A program made the position numbers and the translations under genes. From NCBI GenBank assembly GCA_026874595.1, contig CM049316.1, positions 37,767,195 through 37,831,194 on the forward strand: DNA of 64,000 bases, in the 5' to 3' direction. The DNA comes from Sipunculus nudus (Eukaryota > Annelida > Sipuncula > Golfingiida > Sipunculidae). Positions 35,119 through 48,547 of this stretch are shown piece by piece. The notes beneath the pieces were generated by a model that saw nothing but the letters and a program-made list of their open reading frames with translations, had not been told where the DNA came from and searched no databases. Numbering within the stretch: the stretch's first letter is position 1; the number at the start of each line of letters is the position of its first letter.

Positions 35119-38100
35119 CGGGGATGCCAGAAAATAATACAGCTTAAGAAAGATGCACCTTGAGTCTTAGAAATTGGATTATGAGGTTAACATGCAGCTA
35201 TGCTGCCTAGTGATAGCAATACGTTTAGCATCAGCAAGCCTGCAAACTCCACATGCAAACCCCCCAGTAATCCCATATTTAAAAAGTTCTAAATGGTATG
35301 TGGGTGGATATAATTATCCTATATCAGACATTCTACCCAACCAAGAATATCTGGACCTATTTTAATCCGTGAATTTACGATAATGGTTGCTGTCATTATT
35401 TATCACCCAAACAACTTACGTCATTGTGTCGTTAAAGTTCTCTATATAGACTAGGTGTTACAGGAATATATCATCACTTATAATTACGTTGATAAGTCTT
35501 ACGTCAGACCAACGGACCATTTCATTAAAGATTGCGTGATAATTTGGGAGCCATTTAGCTGCAGTTCAAAATTCAACTAATGTTCAACTTATATTGTTAA
35601 TATTTTTTTTATTATATAATTGTAATACTATAAATTATAAAGCATCTTGGCGTATTTTAATTACAGCTTGGGAGAAGTAATCTCAGAATGACACCGGTGG
35701 TATACAGTCTAGGTACAAAAAATACCCTAAAGTATCGTTTGCTTTTGCATGCTGCATACGTATACACAAAACATGGACCTTCGGAACCATGAACCACGTC
35801 AAGTACTTTAACATGTCTTTCTGCATATACAGGCCTCTTTTGGTTACATCATTTGCATATTATACTTTTGAGCATAATATGAATATGTTAACTTTTGCCT
35901 GTTTCAAAGTAATGTTAAACACTGAGGGGTTATTGGTAAGAAATATTTAATTTCTTTGATTAAATTGGTCATTTATTTGGCAGGCCTACTGATGTCAGGG
36001 TATTAATTTCTAAATCGTGAAAACTCGAAACATCCTCCTGTGTAATGTATATCGTTAACTGTATTTTTTATTACATATGGCGGCAACCTGTGCTACACAA
36101 TTCCTTAATATATTTCTTACCTAACATATATCTATAATTGTCAAATACGTCTTGACACTCGACCTGTTCGTTTAATATAAATCTCATCCGGTATACACTG
36201 GGACACCAGGAAGCTTCCCAATTGGTCGATGGCCTGAGTAAATATCTTTATGTTTATAGCCCGATGTTATTAGCTAACCTTAGCTAGGTGCTGGTGCCGG
36301 TTGGAAGATGGTATTGGATCTGGGCCGCTTTTACTCAAGTGTCCATGGCCCCTCTCAACCCACTCTGCCCCTTCATCGTTCCATTATTTAAGCATTTATA
36401 GATTTATGCGGTAAACCTGAGCTTGGGTTTGGATACAGACATAGGTACCCTGTCAATGTAGAACAACGAATGTCCAAGAACGGATCATGTGGCTCTTAGA
36501 GGCCAAAAGAGAACATTTTATAACGCGAGCATATCCGCCAACGGGGTGTATACGCCCTTACCACCTTCCAGAGTATTAAAATACAAGTTCGAATGTAAAC
36601 TAACATTTTGGCCATATTAAAAATTTTGAAACGCGATTGCCATTCGCTAAGCCCCACATAAAATTCCAACGTTTACGCGGCTGAATATTACGTCTTTACG
36701 TTGGAATGTATCATTGGATTCTTTGGTTTTTATCATCGAGGATGTGAAACATCTCTTGTAAAACACTATTTGCTTAAACGGTCTTGTTTACCTGTCTTCA
36801 GGTTGCCTATTAATAAACCAACAGCTTCCAGGCTATCCTTCTCAATGCATCTTCCAAACGTTTTCTCTAGTTTCAACCAGTTGAACTGCATGCTTCCATG
36901 CTGATGCCAAAGAAAATATTTATCCTACCTATTAAGCAATGACTATAGATACTTAAAAAGTAATCTGAAATTTTAAAGTCTCCAAGTATATATCATAATT
37001 TTGAGATTTGAGCCTTTAAAACCTATTATAATTTTAATACAATAGCATGTTAACGTTTTAAGGTTCAAAGCTACCTTTCAATAGGGAGTAGATTTATGAC
37101 ACTGTAATTAGTCGGCTCGTCTGGGTGACAAATTACGTTTAACTTTAGACCATATGAATCTTATAGATTCTTCTTGCAAGGCAAATAATATGACTCTTGG
37201 TTTCATTTACATTTTACCTAGTTTACATTCATTTCAAGAATGTGTTGTGATGTTGTGGGAAAAAATAGAAAGGTGAGCAACGTACGAGGGATTGATTTAC
37301 AGGAGACAGCCAGAGAAAGTAAATAAATAACAGCAAATAAAATATTCCCAATCAGGCTTGAACTTGTTGAATGCACTTCACTGACTATATTTCCTCTAAT
37401 ATATCATTCCCATAAAGATTTGCTTTCTTGACTGAATGTATGTACCTGCTGGCTTTTTTTATCTTACCACGTGGTCCTACAGCACGTTTAGCCTGTCTAA
37501 TAAGTCAGCTTGTTTTGCAGAACATGTACAGCGCTGTAGCATACCGCATGTTCCTGTTTACAAGCCCAGCTTACCTCTTATCAGATATTTTGACAAAAAC
37601 ACTCCGAAATTGCCCTATATCGGTCGTTTGTGAGGGACTAAGCCCCCAGGCGTGGCTCTGTTTTAAACAACACAGGTTTTCACCGCCTAAACAACATAAA
37701 ATCCAACGCACCCACCCCCTCAAATCGGAAAATATGGCATCAAGGTTATCGCGTACTGTTTTGCTGAACTATTACCACTATTTTTAAACATACTGAATAT
37801 TCAGTAGCCCTGCTAGAGGTTATGTATTTATGTTTGCTACTAAAATGCGTAAAATAAAACGTGAGCCTTGTAAGGTCATTATGGAAAATCTTATAGTTGC
37901 AAATTCAGGCATCACAAAGTTCTGTCATATATTAGGACGTCCCGCTTTATGTGAAGGACATCGTTGCCATTAGAACGGAAACAGCGGCTCCATATGCTAT
38001 CGACAGGTCCTCCCCCCTTGAAAAATTGGGAGTGAAATCTTGTATTCAGGTGTCTCTATCCCAGTATTTGTGCGTCCCCGTGTTTGAGTCCCGAAGTAAC

Positions 38101-40728
38101 TGCCACTCGCGAATCGTCGCGCTTGTTTCAGCCAGCGGGTACATGTATTGTATTTTGACTGCGAACCCTCCTCACTGGGAGCCAGGTACCTGCAATGCGG
38201 CCTTACTTGTGTCTTACTTCGGTGTCGGCCGCATAAAACGATTCAGAGCAAACGTTCAACTTCTATTCCCGTCAGAGGGGAAAAGCATATAAAATCCACC
38301 TTTTTGTTTCTTACAATAAAACTTATGCTGACGTGTCCATGAGAACCTATACTATTCGCGTAAACAGAAAGTTTATGTAACTGAAGCCAACGAGAACTAA
38401 CTTTTAACATAAACCTGTATGGCCATCACAGGGCCTTACAAAAATAACTGTGAGGTTAACGCCCTGACAATTTACGAAATCGGGTGCCCCCTTAAAGTTT
38501 GTTGGTCAGATTTTAGGCGGGCGCGCACCTGTTGTCCCCCCCCCCCCCCCCCCCCAAAACACGCCTCTGACTGGTCCGTACTAGTCGATAAATTGAATTG
38601 GTCAGAAACCTGTAAATTAGTTACATGGTTAGCCGTAAGGTGGCAATACCTGCTCTAAGCGTTGCGCTACAGCAAAAACATGGCTCTCTCAGTGGAAGGA
38701 ATTAACCACTACTGCCAAATATTCAGCTACAATTTATTTCCCAACTTGATCCTTACAACTGTATTGTCATTAATATGTGGGGTAATATGTGAGCCCTAAC
38801 GCTGAATAACGCAATCGGGGTCTGAAAAAAAAAAATAAGTTCATAGGCTCCCGAGGCATCGAATGACCGGTTATGATGGGTTTAGACAATAGGTGACGGG
38901 TTGATATATGCTGAAAACATCGTGCGTATGATATGATTAGCAGCCAGTCAAATGCAAGTTAACAAAGACCAGACAGGCAAGATGGCTGCGCCAATGGATG
39001 CGCTACAAGCCGTTTTATGATATTTTTTAAAACTGTGCAACCGTTTGTTGCATTCTTGGGTAGGTTACCTGGACCACTAATGAACACGTCCCGATAATAA
39101 TGTAGATTTCTTGTCTAACCAGTTGTGTGTCGCGTTTATCTCGCGATAAACTAAGCGCAGCCAAATTAACTATAAATCATGTTTTCATTTCAGTAATTCA
39201 TAGTTTGGTCCAACATACAGTGCTCCTCTCTCGTGTAGGGACCCAGAAAACCAAGGCAAAACAAACAGCGCTTATAATATAGGTAGTAGGCCTTTAGGTA
39301 AAGGGCTGTGTAAAAGTTGTAATACGTTTATATCTGACCAAAATTACATGACAATTCTCGTATCAAGAAACTTTGAAGCAAAATAAGAAAAAAATTGTAA
39401 AAAAAATGAATTACATATCCGCCATTACCCTTCGTGTAACAGACGAAAAAGCTTCGAACACATCATGCTATGTATATAAATTTTTTCGAAAAAAATGGCC
39501 TAATTATAAATAACAACGAGGTCAGGGATTTGTATTAAATATTAACACTATAAACTTTTAACGAGGCAGTTCTTGAAATAATCTTTGAGTGCGATCATGT
39601 ATATATTTCTTAATAAAGACTAGCAATATGCCTACCTTTCATAGCAGTCCGAGTATGTTCCGTCTCCTAAAGTAATCTCATTAAATGGAAAAACTGGCAC
39701 GTTTCGTGTCGTCTGCTTTTTTGGAACCAAAAAGAGGCTGAACACCTGGGTCATCCTTGTACATTTCATGGTAATCCCTTGCACTTCCATTGGTTTTAAA
39801 GTTTGCCTTGTAAATTTCAGAGAATTTAGCATAAAGCTAAGATTCATTATGTACGGAATGCGTCATGCGGGACGCGTATAAAATCTGGATTGACTATATA
39901 AACAAAGTGAGATTCCTTAAGCGCTGATTCGGCATGCGGAATGCGTATCCGGCAAAACGAATCGCTACATGTAGCGATTTCTGTAACCACACGCGTACGC
40001 AACACAGAAAACATGCCTGCCGCCGTGCAGGTACATATGTAATATCTCAACACCCAATCCGCACGCCGAATTACGCATCCAACATTCCGTACATAAGGAA
40101 TCTTGGCTTAACACGGTTCTCGTACAAAAAAGAAGTATGTCTTGAATATTTCAAGTACAAGGCACATTTTCCTGTTGAAGTATTTAGAGTCTTGCAAAAC
40201 GAAGTTTTGGGTGGATAAAAGATCTTTGAAATGGGAGGGCTCAAAACCATGCATGGCACTAATAAAAAAAAGTGAGCCGGGAGTGCTAATAGAATTTTTT
40301 TATGAATCTCGCATGCAGGGAAATATCGTCATAAGCATATATTATTGTATTTTCAAAATTTTAGGTTGAAATTGCTCGGGAAAATCTTTGCATAATATGA
40401 CTATTTACCTCACGATTTCCTAAATTTAAACATTGTGTGATAAGTATATATTTCTTTGACTGTGCACGCTTAAACCTTCGTCAGTAACAGTGTGCTCATA
40501 AATTTCTTCTCAATTCTCCTTTTCATATTGAATAGCTAAAACCCAGACCCACACAAACATTTTAGTTTGAGCGCTTAACGACAGATGCCGCCTCTGTACA
40601 TATCTTACATGTCTCCCCTTTCGTCTTAAAAAAGGAAATTAATATACCGGTGAATAAACAAAATGTTCAGAGCTCGATAATGATAATAATTATGTTATCA
40701 GGTAATAATTATGTTATCAGTATCATGG
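35115..40728. other. Intergenic stretch between the two genes (left part)
   Basis: No gene supported. Frames of 110-120 codons at 37,428-37,787 and 37,951-38,292 lack recognisable domains, splice partners or a biased composition. A run of 20 C lies at 38,536-38,555. A short inverted pair around 'cgaatcgctacatgtagcgattt' lies at about 39,958-39,980. Confidence 0.45.
38536..38555. repeat. poly-C tract (20 C)
   Basis: Uninterrupted C run, immediately followed by 'aaaacacgcc'. Confidence 0.9.
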
Positions 40729-42420
40729 CGGGTATTGACCTACGTAATGTTGTTATACAAAACGAAAGAGCAGCGCAGACCGGGGGTGACTGTCAGTGAC
40801 TATCGCACCCTTTACTCCTTATCTGACAGCTGTCTCATTAGTATATAGAAATCAGACATAACAGCCCATTGGTCCTGCACAGCGATTAAAAAAATGTTCC
40901 TTGATACAAGCTGGAACCGGGCATGATTAATGTGGCAAAATTGGGCGACCCAGATCCATATGCGTATACCCATACACGTGCTGATTTTTAAGTTGAAAAG
41001 GATGAAAAAGAAATCTGTGATATCGACCACTTTGACTTTATTTATATTAACATATGCCTTGGATATTCGTTAAATGATTGTTCTGGGCTTATAATCTTTC
41101 TTTCGGCTGGTCTCGTTAATGTTACACGATGCTACACGTTTATGATGGCTAATATATGCAAATACCTATCTACATTTGCACAAGAATGACGGTCACTTCC
41201 AGTAATAGTTTCAAATAAAAAAAATTAAGCACAGCGGACAATCTCTTTTCGCTTTCCTGATAGCCAGTTTAGGTATAATAATTGTCCTTTGTCGGTCGTC
41301 TGTCCGTCTTGTCGTCCGCCGTTAACAAGGAACGAATGGAAAACTGAGGCATGCATGGGAACTACTGAATTATTTGATATCTGTTGATCATTACATCAGC
41401 AATTGTTTGTGACATGAACATCGGACGTAAAAGACGTTTTAATTTTTTTGGTAGAAGTAACCGCCTCCATTTTTAATGCTGACTTAACTACGTACATGTA
41501 CATCTGCAGAATCCATTCCGGTTTCGGACAACGTGACAGGGCATTATCACACGCTTTCTCACATTCAATGTCTAGGCGTCAACCTGGCCCGATGACTCCT
41601 GCAAGAGCTGGCCCTGGGTGCGTAATCATCCCAACTGCTGGGTCATACACCACAGAGAATCACCCGAAAAGCGCATTCGTTTGTGAGTGAAACACGGCCT
41701 TTAGGGCACGGCCTTTCCATAAGCCTGTAGAACGCTCACCCTGGTTGGGCTGAGATTCGAACTCACGATCTCCCCGCTTTGAGTCGTGTGCTCTACCCCT
41801 GAACCACAGAAGCCGGTCCAGATGTATTAGACTTATTCATTGTGAACTTACTTATTGTGATTGGAATGATGTTAATTGTCGGTGGCGCCACCTCTGTTTA
41901 TATTGCACTATTCTTTTCACGGTTAGTCGGCCTATTACTATTACTATTACTATTACTTTTATTATTATTTTTATTATTATAAACGTAGCTCGAATACAAG
42001 AACACACTCAAGCCAAGTCTTCCACAACTAAACCCTCTTGTTCATGACTTTTTCCTATGTAATTTCATGTTAAAACATGAAACAATCTAGTTTTCAAACA
42101 ATAAGGACATCGTTCAAGTTAAGGTTAGCTTTTTTCTCCCCGGTGTAACGTCTTAAAACTTCCCCCGTTTCAGGTTTCCCCTTAGCAGTCTTTAATCGAT
42201 TTCAGGCTGACCCCACACTTCATGTTACCGCTTCCTTCTCAGGTTATCTCCTCCCTGATTACCACAACATAGAGTGGCACCTCCTTAGACGGTTTAGATT
42301 TGATCAGAGATCCGCGAAAACGGACTTCTGAAAAGACGTTCTTAATGGTGGGTTTACCCATAGAAAATGCTTACACGGTGTACCTCACTGATTCGAATCA
42401 GCGATCCGGGGGAAAACTGT
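40729..42420. repeat. Diverged 1.7-kb direct repeat, copy 1
   Basis: Shared with 42,795-44,520 in the same order and orientation, at about 2.07 kb offset in the left part. Landmarks are 'ctacgtaatgt', 'gggggtgactgtcagtg', 'caagctggaaccgggc', 'acccatacacgtgctgatt', 'tgctacacgtttatga', 'cgtctgtccgtcttgtcgtc', a minus-strand SINE head and 'aatcgatttcag'. Numerous indels mean an old event. The homologous minus-strand frames at 40,812 and 42,779 are broken and match no known protein. Confidence 0.85.
41748..41820 (-). mobile_element. tRNA-like SINE head
   Basis: On the minus strand there is an A-box-like 'ggttcaggggtagagcac', a loop 'ctcaaag' resembling a Leu(CAA) anticodon loop, and a B box 'gagttcgaatctca'. 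The stems do not pair fully, so it is a SINE-type relic rather than a working tRNA gene. Same family as the heads at 43,850 and 58,855. Confidence 0.65.
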
Positions 42421-42477
42421 CAGATCCATACGAAGATAGTTCAAAGATTATATACACTTAGATATTTTGTTCATCCA

Positions 42478-42560
42478 TACATGATTAATGTGGCAAAAAA
42501 TGACTGACACTGATGCATGTACTTTTACCTGTGCATATGCTTATTCTAAACGACTAGAAT
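42478..42560. repeat. Partial extra copy of the dispersed repeat
   Basis: 'catgattaatgtggcaaaa' followed by a diverged '...gatgcatgtac' resembles 40,921 and 43,010, suggesting a third fragment between the two long copies. A (TC)n(TA)n run follows at about 42,680-42,730. Confidence 0.4.
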
Positions 42561-42794
42561 GATATATTAAAATCTTGGGCATCGATACCTTGCCCATATT
42601 TACACTAACCTTGTTAAGGAAAGATTTTCTATATATAGTAACATAAAAAAATCAGCTCTGTGTGTGTGTCTGACTGACTGTCTCTCTCTCTCTATATATA
42701 TATAATATTATATATATGTATATATGTATGTATGTATGCCAGACTTAACACATGTAAATCGAATACACAAACATATATTTATGAATGTGTTTGA

Positions 42795-44520
42795 GTGGGT
42801 GTAAACCTACGTAATGTGGTTATATACAAATGTAAGGAGCAGCGCCGACAGGGGGTGACTGTCAGTGCCATTCGAAGATATCGCACCCTTTTCTCCTTCA
42901 TCAATGTTATCTGACATCTGTCCCATTTGTATATATATAAATCAGACACCATAGTCCATTTGTCACACAGAGACAAAAAAATATTCCTTGATACAAGCTG
43001 GAACCGGGCTTGATTAATGTGGCAGACTTGACCGACGCAGATGCTAATGCGTGTACCCATACACGTGCTGATTCTTTTCGTTGAAAAGGATGAATAAGAA
43101 ATATATGATATGGACAACTTTGACCTTATCTATATTTACATACGCCTTGAAAATTCGTTAAATGACTATTCTTGGCTTATAATCTTTCTTTCGGCACGTC
43201 TCAGCACGCATACCGTTAATGTTACCCGTTGCTACACGTTTATGATTGTTAATATATGCAAATACCTATCTGCATTTGCACTACCAGTAATAGATTCTGA
43301 TCAAAAAAATTTAGCACAGCCGATAATCTCTTTTCGCCTTCCTAATAGCCATTTTAGTTATAATTATTGTCCTTTGTCGGTCATCTGTCCGTCTTGTCGT
43401 CCGTTAACAAGGAACGAATATAAAACTGAAGACATGCATTGGAACTACTGAATTATGTGATATCTGTTACCTATTACCTCTGAAATTGTTCTTGCTATGA
43501 ACATCAGATGTACCAGACTTTCTAAATATATTTGGTGGGAGGTAACCGCCTCCAATTTTTAATGCTGATTTAATTGCGTATATATGTACATCTGTAGACT
43601 TCCTTTCCCTTTTCGGACTACGTGACAGGGCAGTATCACACGCTTCCTCTCATTTGATGTCTAGGCGTCAACTAGGCCCGGTGACTCCTGCACCTGCGGG
43701 CCCTGCTTGCGTAATCATTCCAAATGCTGGGTCATACCACAGAGAAACCCCCGAAAGGCGCATTCATTTGTGAGTGAAGCTCGGTCGTTTGGGCATGGCC
43801 TTCCCATTAAGCCTGCAGAGCGCTCACCCTGGGTTGGGGCCGACCGCCTCGGCTGAGATTCGAACTCGCGATCTCCGCGCTTTGAGTCCGGTGCTCTAAC
43901 CTCTTAGCCAAAGAATCTGGTCCGGATGTAAAAGACTTATTGAACTTGTGATTGGTACTGTGGAAAACAGTAATTGAAAACTGTAATGGAAAACTTTAGA
44001 CATAGGAACGACTGAATTATGTTATTTTTGTTACCCATTAACTCAAAAAACTGTTTGTGTTATTAATATCTGCAGTAGGCGCTACCTTTGTTAATATAAC
44101 ATTATATTTGCATTGTGAAGGGTCCTATTATTATTATTTTTATCATTTTCAACGTAAATTGAATAGAAAACATACACTGAAGCCATGTTTTCCACGACTA
44201 AGCAGTGTTTGTTCCCATTGTTTTACTGTTATTTCATGCTTAAAACAATGTACTTCTTAAACAGAAAGAGCGTCGTTTTGGTTGCAAACGTAGTCTTTTA
44301 GTATAAAGTCTTAAAGCTACCCCCTAATCAGATGCCACCTTGGTAATCTTAAATCGATTTCAGATTAACCCAACTGTTCAGGTTACGGGCCCCGTTCCTG
44401 TTCAGTTTATCTCAATAGAGTGTACTATTTCCTAAATGCCAGTTTAAATTGTCATAAGACAAAGAAATCTGAATTGCTGAAAATCTCCCTGATTAGATCC
44501 AGGATCAATGATCCGGCTAC
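42795..44520. repeat. Diverged 1.7-kb direct repeat, copy 2
   Basis: Counterpart of 40,729-42,420. It keeps the same landmark order, including 'cgtctaggcgtcaac' with a nearby minus-strand SINE head and the right-hand 'cttaaatcgatttcag' segment. Indels distinguish the copies. Confidence 0.85.
43850..43924 (-). mobile_element. tRNA-like SINE head
   Basis: On the minus strand: A box 'tggctaagaggttagagc', loop 'ctcaaag', B box 'gagttcgaatctca'. It is better preserved than the copy at 41,748. The SINE was part of the sequence before the 1.7-kb duplication. Confidence 0.65.
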
Positions 44521-47500
44521 ACGTAAGCAAATGATCTTTGTCACGCAAAGTACATGTGATACGTTATTTGCACAGAGACGGATCGGCCTTAAAGCTGGTT
44601 ATCTGGGATTTTGGATTCAAGAACAGACAGCTCATGCTCGAGAAAATTACAGTTGTGGTTTGACACGCGTACCTCTATTACGTCTTGTTCCAAGGTATGA
44701 TATTATATGTTATACTCTACCATTGTAATGTTAACAAATATTATGTGTCTATTATGCCAAAATCTAATATACACACTCAGCCATGTAGTATTTGAAGGCC
44801 GAATTCCCGAATCGATTGGTTCGCCATGGGAAATCCCTTGAAATGTGAAAGGACATGTGACCGTGACTTTAAGCAAGAGTCTAGCTTATCATACAGACAT
44901 CAGCCTGAGAACGCCACTGCTGACATGTATATACATATTGCCGAGTGGGGGGGGGGGGGGGGGGGGGGGAAGGGCAAGGGTACCCTTCAAGGGTATATAA
45001 AGATCAATGGTGGGATTGAAAGATGTATACAAGCTTAAAGTTACAAGCAGGTTTCAAAGGCAGCATGGAAAAAATTGTGGTTAAATGTTTTTCCCGCATT
45101 TTTAATTTCCAATGCATTTTGGCTATTATTAATCTGATTTTTAACAATAACTTCATATAAGGCTTTTTACCCTTCATACTTGCCTAAAAATACTTCAGCT
45201 TCATCTAAAGATAACTCACTTAAAATTTGTACAACAATTGTTGTTTCTAACCAAATTGAGAAATTCCTAAATTCTTGAAGTAACCAAAGTTGGTTTATGT
45301 GTCCATTCTATAGCCTGACGATGAACTGACCCAAAAAAATTTATTCAGCCATGTAGCTACACAGCTTCACACTGTTTATAGTAAGGAACAATCGTGTGAC
45401 TGTGTTGTGTGTACTCTATGTCTGATTCATCAAGGTGTAATTTCTAACAAAGCTGGGTCTAAACGGTGCTTATTAGTTCAGTTATTTTTAAAAGCCAACA
45501 TGGATTAAGATTTACATATGCAAAGGATTGGAGTTTCAGCAGTGTTTGTTCTGGTGAGTACCAGCGTGACACACCTGCTGTTGTTTAAACACACGGCTAA
45601 GTTATCTCCCCCGCTAAATCTGATCATACGGAAGCACGGTTTGGTGGCCATATTGGCCTCGTTGATGTGGTTTGGCGAGTATACAAACACCACGTGCGTT
45701 TGTATTACAAGGGAAATAAACATTAACCACCGCTTAATACACGGCATATTTCGCATTTTCATCAATGGCTGTGTAAAATAAATGATATATAACCTGACAC
45801 CGTTAAAAGTAAACATTCCACAGCTGTTAAAGAAAACGTATCACAACACACGATTAAAGTATACAGCCTCCAGGAGGCCTGTATATCATGATATTTTTGA
45901 CATCACTTGGCAGCAGTGTCACAGTGAGGTCGGTGGGCCATGCTTTTCATATGATATAGTTTTTGGGCTAAGAATCAAATCAGGATTTATTCATTATAAC
46001 TATTTAATAATTGTATAAGTTTTAACTAAATGTTTTATACATATATATACATGTATACTATATTATATATAATATATTTATATATATAAATCTATATATA
46101 TGTGTATAAATAAAAATATATTTACAAAATCACAAACTGTTTATTCCACATTGATATATAAAAATAATAAAAACACGTATGTGTACATGTTTATTTGTAT
46201 GTATGTATACGTATATATATATATATATATATATATTAAAATTTTATATATAATAAATTATACATAATAATTTGTTTTTCTAAAACATTTGATACAATTA
46301 TGTTTTTTATATAAATAAAAATTGAAACATTAAATTTAAAATTAATAACATTTATATATATATATATAAATATTTATATATATAATACTTCTGATCAGTG
46401 TAATAATTGCATATAGCCTGTTAATATGTATATATAAATATATATATATATATATAATTTTGGATTATAATTCTACTTTGATTTCAAGAACTATAATCTT
46501 CTATTTCAAACACTTCTAATAAATCGTGCTGAATAAAAAATAGTGTACATGCATAGGTATGCAAGTTTAAATGTATGTAAATTATTAACACTATACTGTA
46601 TTTCTGGGCCATATCAGTTGCTTTTTCTTCTATGATCAATTCCACCATGTGTGGTGTTGTGTCAATCATGTAAAGCTAGAAACCAAATGCGACTTATGTA
46701 AAAATTCTGTTATATCATATTCCATGATAAAATCATAATAAAACTGGATGCCAACTGTATGTATTTATAAGCAGCTTACAATGAATTATTGTGAACAACT
46801 GTCATTTTTATTTAGGGAACTTATTCGTGACAATTATTCTGATTGTATAGACGAATATAACATTTGAATTTATATTGTTCATGCAGTATGATATTTCGAT
46901 TGTTATTTAAGTAATTATATTCAGAGTTTATGCTTAAAACGTTAGACTGGTTTCAAGAATAGGATATCATATACGCAGGGGAAAAGAAAAAGTAATGTCC
47001 ATTATTTCGAGATAACCCTGCATAAATTGACTGATCTATTATAAACATTCTCAGAGAAAGTATAAAAATATGTATATATATATAAGTATATATATGTATA
47101 GTTTTTGATCTTTTCATAATGTTAATTCACGATATCATAAAACCCATAAAGATTATATTTTAGCGATGTGTCATATTATATTAAATTATATCGCAAAAGC
47201 GCAATATGAAATTTCCCTTTACTCATGTTAATGTTGCTGTTCACTGTCCGGCAGCAAACATCACCAAGTCCTTGACAATATCCATCTTTAACATGAAATT
47301 CAACTGCGTATGCTATTTAATGATAAGACTACAGCCTAAATCAGAGTAAAGAACCAGTCAAAACCTATAGCGAACAAATGTGTTTCGTCTGATCTTATCA
47401 AATGTTCAAAAAATTCTTTCAAACCATATATTGAAAAAAGACATAATAACGTGCCTCTTATGCTACCAAATAAAATTTGACTTACTCTGTTAATGACGCT

Positions 47501-48476
47501 GGTCGAGTATTTAGAACGCCCAATAGTTCGTATATATGTTGGTAACAATGAAAATAACAGAAGAGACAAACCCACAAAGAATTAGGACCATGGGACTATT
47601 CTTCGAGTTTGCATTACAGTTTTATTCAATACTTGAATCATTACATTACAATCAATGATTCAAAAAATATATCAGAAAATGAGAAATTATTTTACAGAAT
47701 GCTGTATATGGTGGAATCCGAACCTCAACTGCTGTAGATATGGACCATTGGTCCGACCAGAAATCATTCGCAGATGTTAGCAAATGAAAAAGTATTTGAA
47801 AACAAACCTTTCATGTAATTTCCGCACTTATCAAGACATATATGTTTTTTTTATTGATGTATAATGCAAAATGTATTAATTAACAAGATATAAATTAACA
47901 AGATCAATGAACACGATGAAAAAGTTTTTCTTCTCTCAGAACTACCTATATAAAGCTGAACACTTCGAAAAAGAAACGTCGCATTTAGTTCAGATTCTTA
48001 AAGGGGCCCAATCACCTATTTGAACTTCATAAACTTAAGGTAATCCCTTGGAGCTTTCATAATAATTGGCCAGAAAACATGGATATCACCACACACAGGC
48101 TGCTTATTTGTTTTTATCAACATGTTTATAAAATTTGGGGGCCTGCAAAAATAATCAAAACAAATTCAACAAGGGCATCTGGCAGCAAGTCAGATAAGCC
48201 ATAGCTTTGCAAATAGCATTTTGCAACAAGTGACCTTTCTGCCTCCGCATATATGCAACCTACCAGCTTAGGTTACATGTTTTCCCGTTTGTCATCATTG
48301 CTGTGTTTACAAACATGTTGTTGATAAACAAGTTCACACATCCTTCACAAAGGCCTTATAAGAACTTTTCACAACTAAAATTACAAGTCACTGAATTTTC
48401 GCGCATTCAATCTTATTTCAGCTCCTGCCATATGAGTTCCTAAGGGTAAGCCCCAACACTGAGGTAGTCAGACAAC
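44521..48476. other. Intergenic stretch upstream of the SDR gene
   Basis: No gene supported. It holds a run of 23 G at 44,947-44,969 and a very AT-rich block at 46,020-46,460 with many TA runs. 'cctatataaagctg' at about 47,946 is a possible TATA element 530 bases upstream of the SDR ATG, and 'cttatttcag' just before 48,421 could be an acceptor of a 5'-UTR intron. Neither is certain. Frames at 45,505-45,816 on both strands have no recognised domain. Confidence 0.4.
44947..44969. repeat. poly-G tract (23 G)
   Basis: Uninterrupted G run followed by 'aagggcaagggta'. Confidence 0.9.
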
Positions 48477-48547
48477 ATGGCCAGCTGTAAACATGGTTGT
48501 AGGCGACTTGAGAATAAAGTAGCCATAATCACGGGAAGTACTAAAGG
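48477..48547 (+). CDS. SDR exon 1
   Basis: Codes for residues 1-23 plus two bases, ending inside the TGxxxGIG motif at a 'ctaaagg|gtaagt' donor. The Cys/Arg-rich start [14 protein letters not shown] precedes beta-1 VAIITGS. No convincing signal peptide. Confidence 0.87.
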
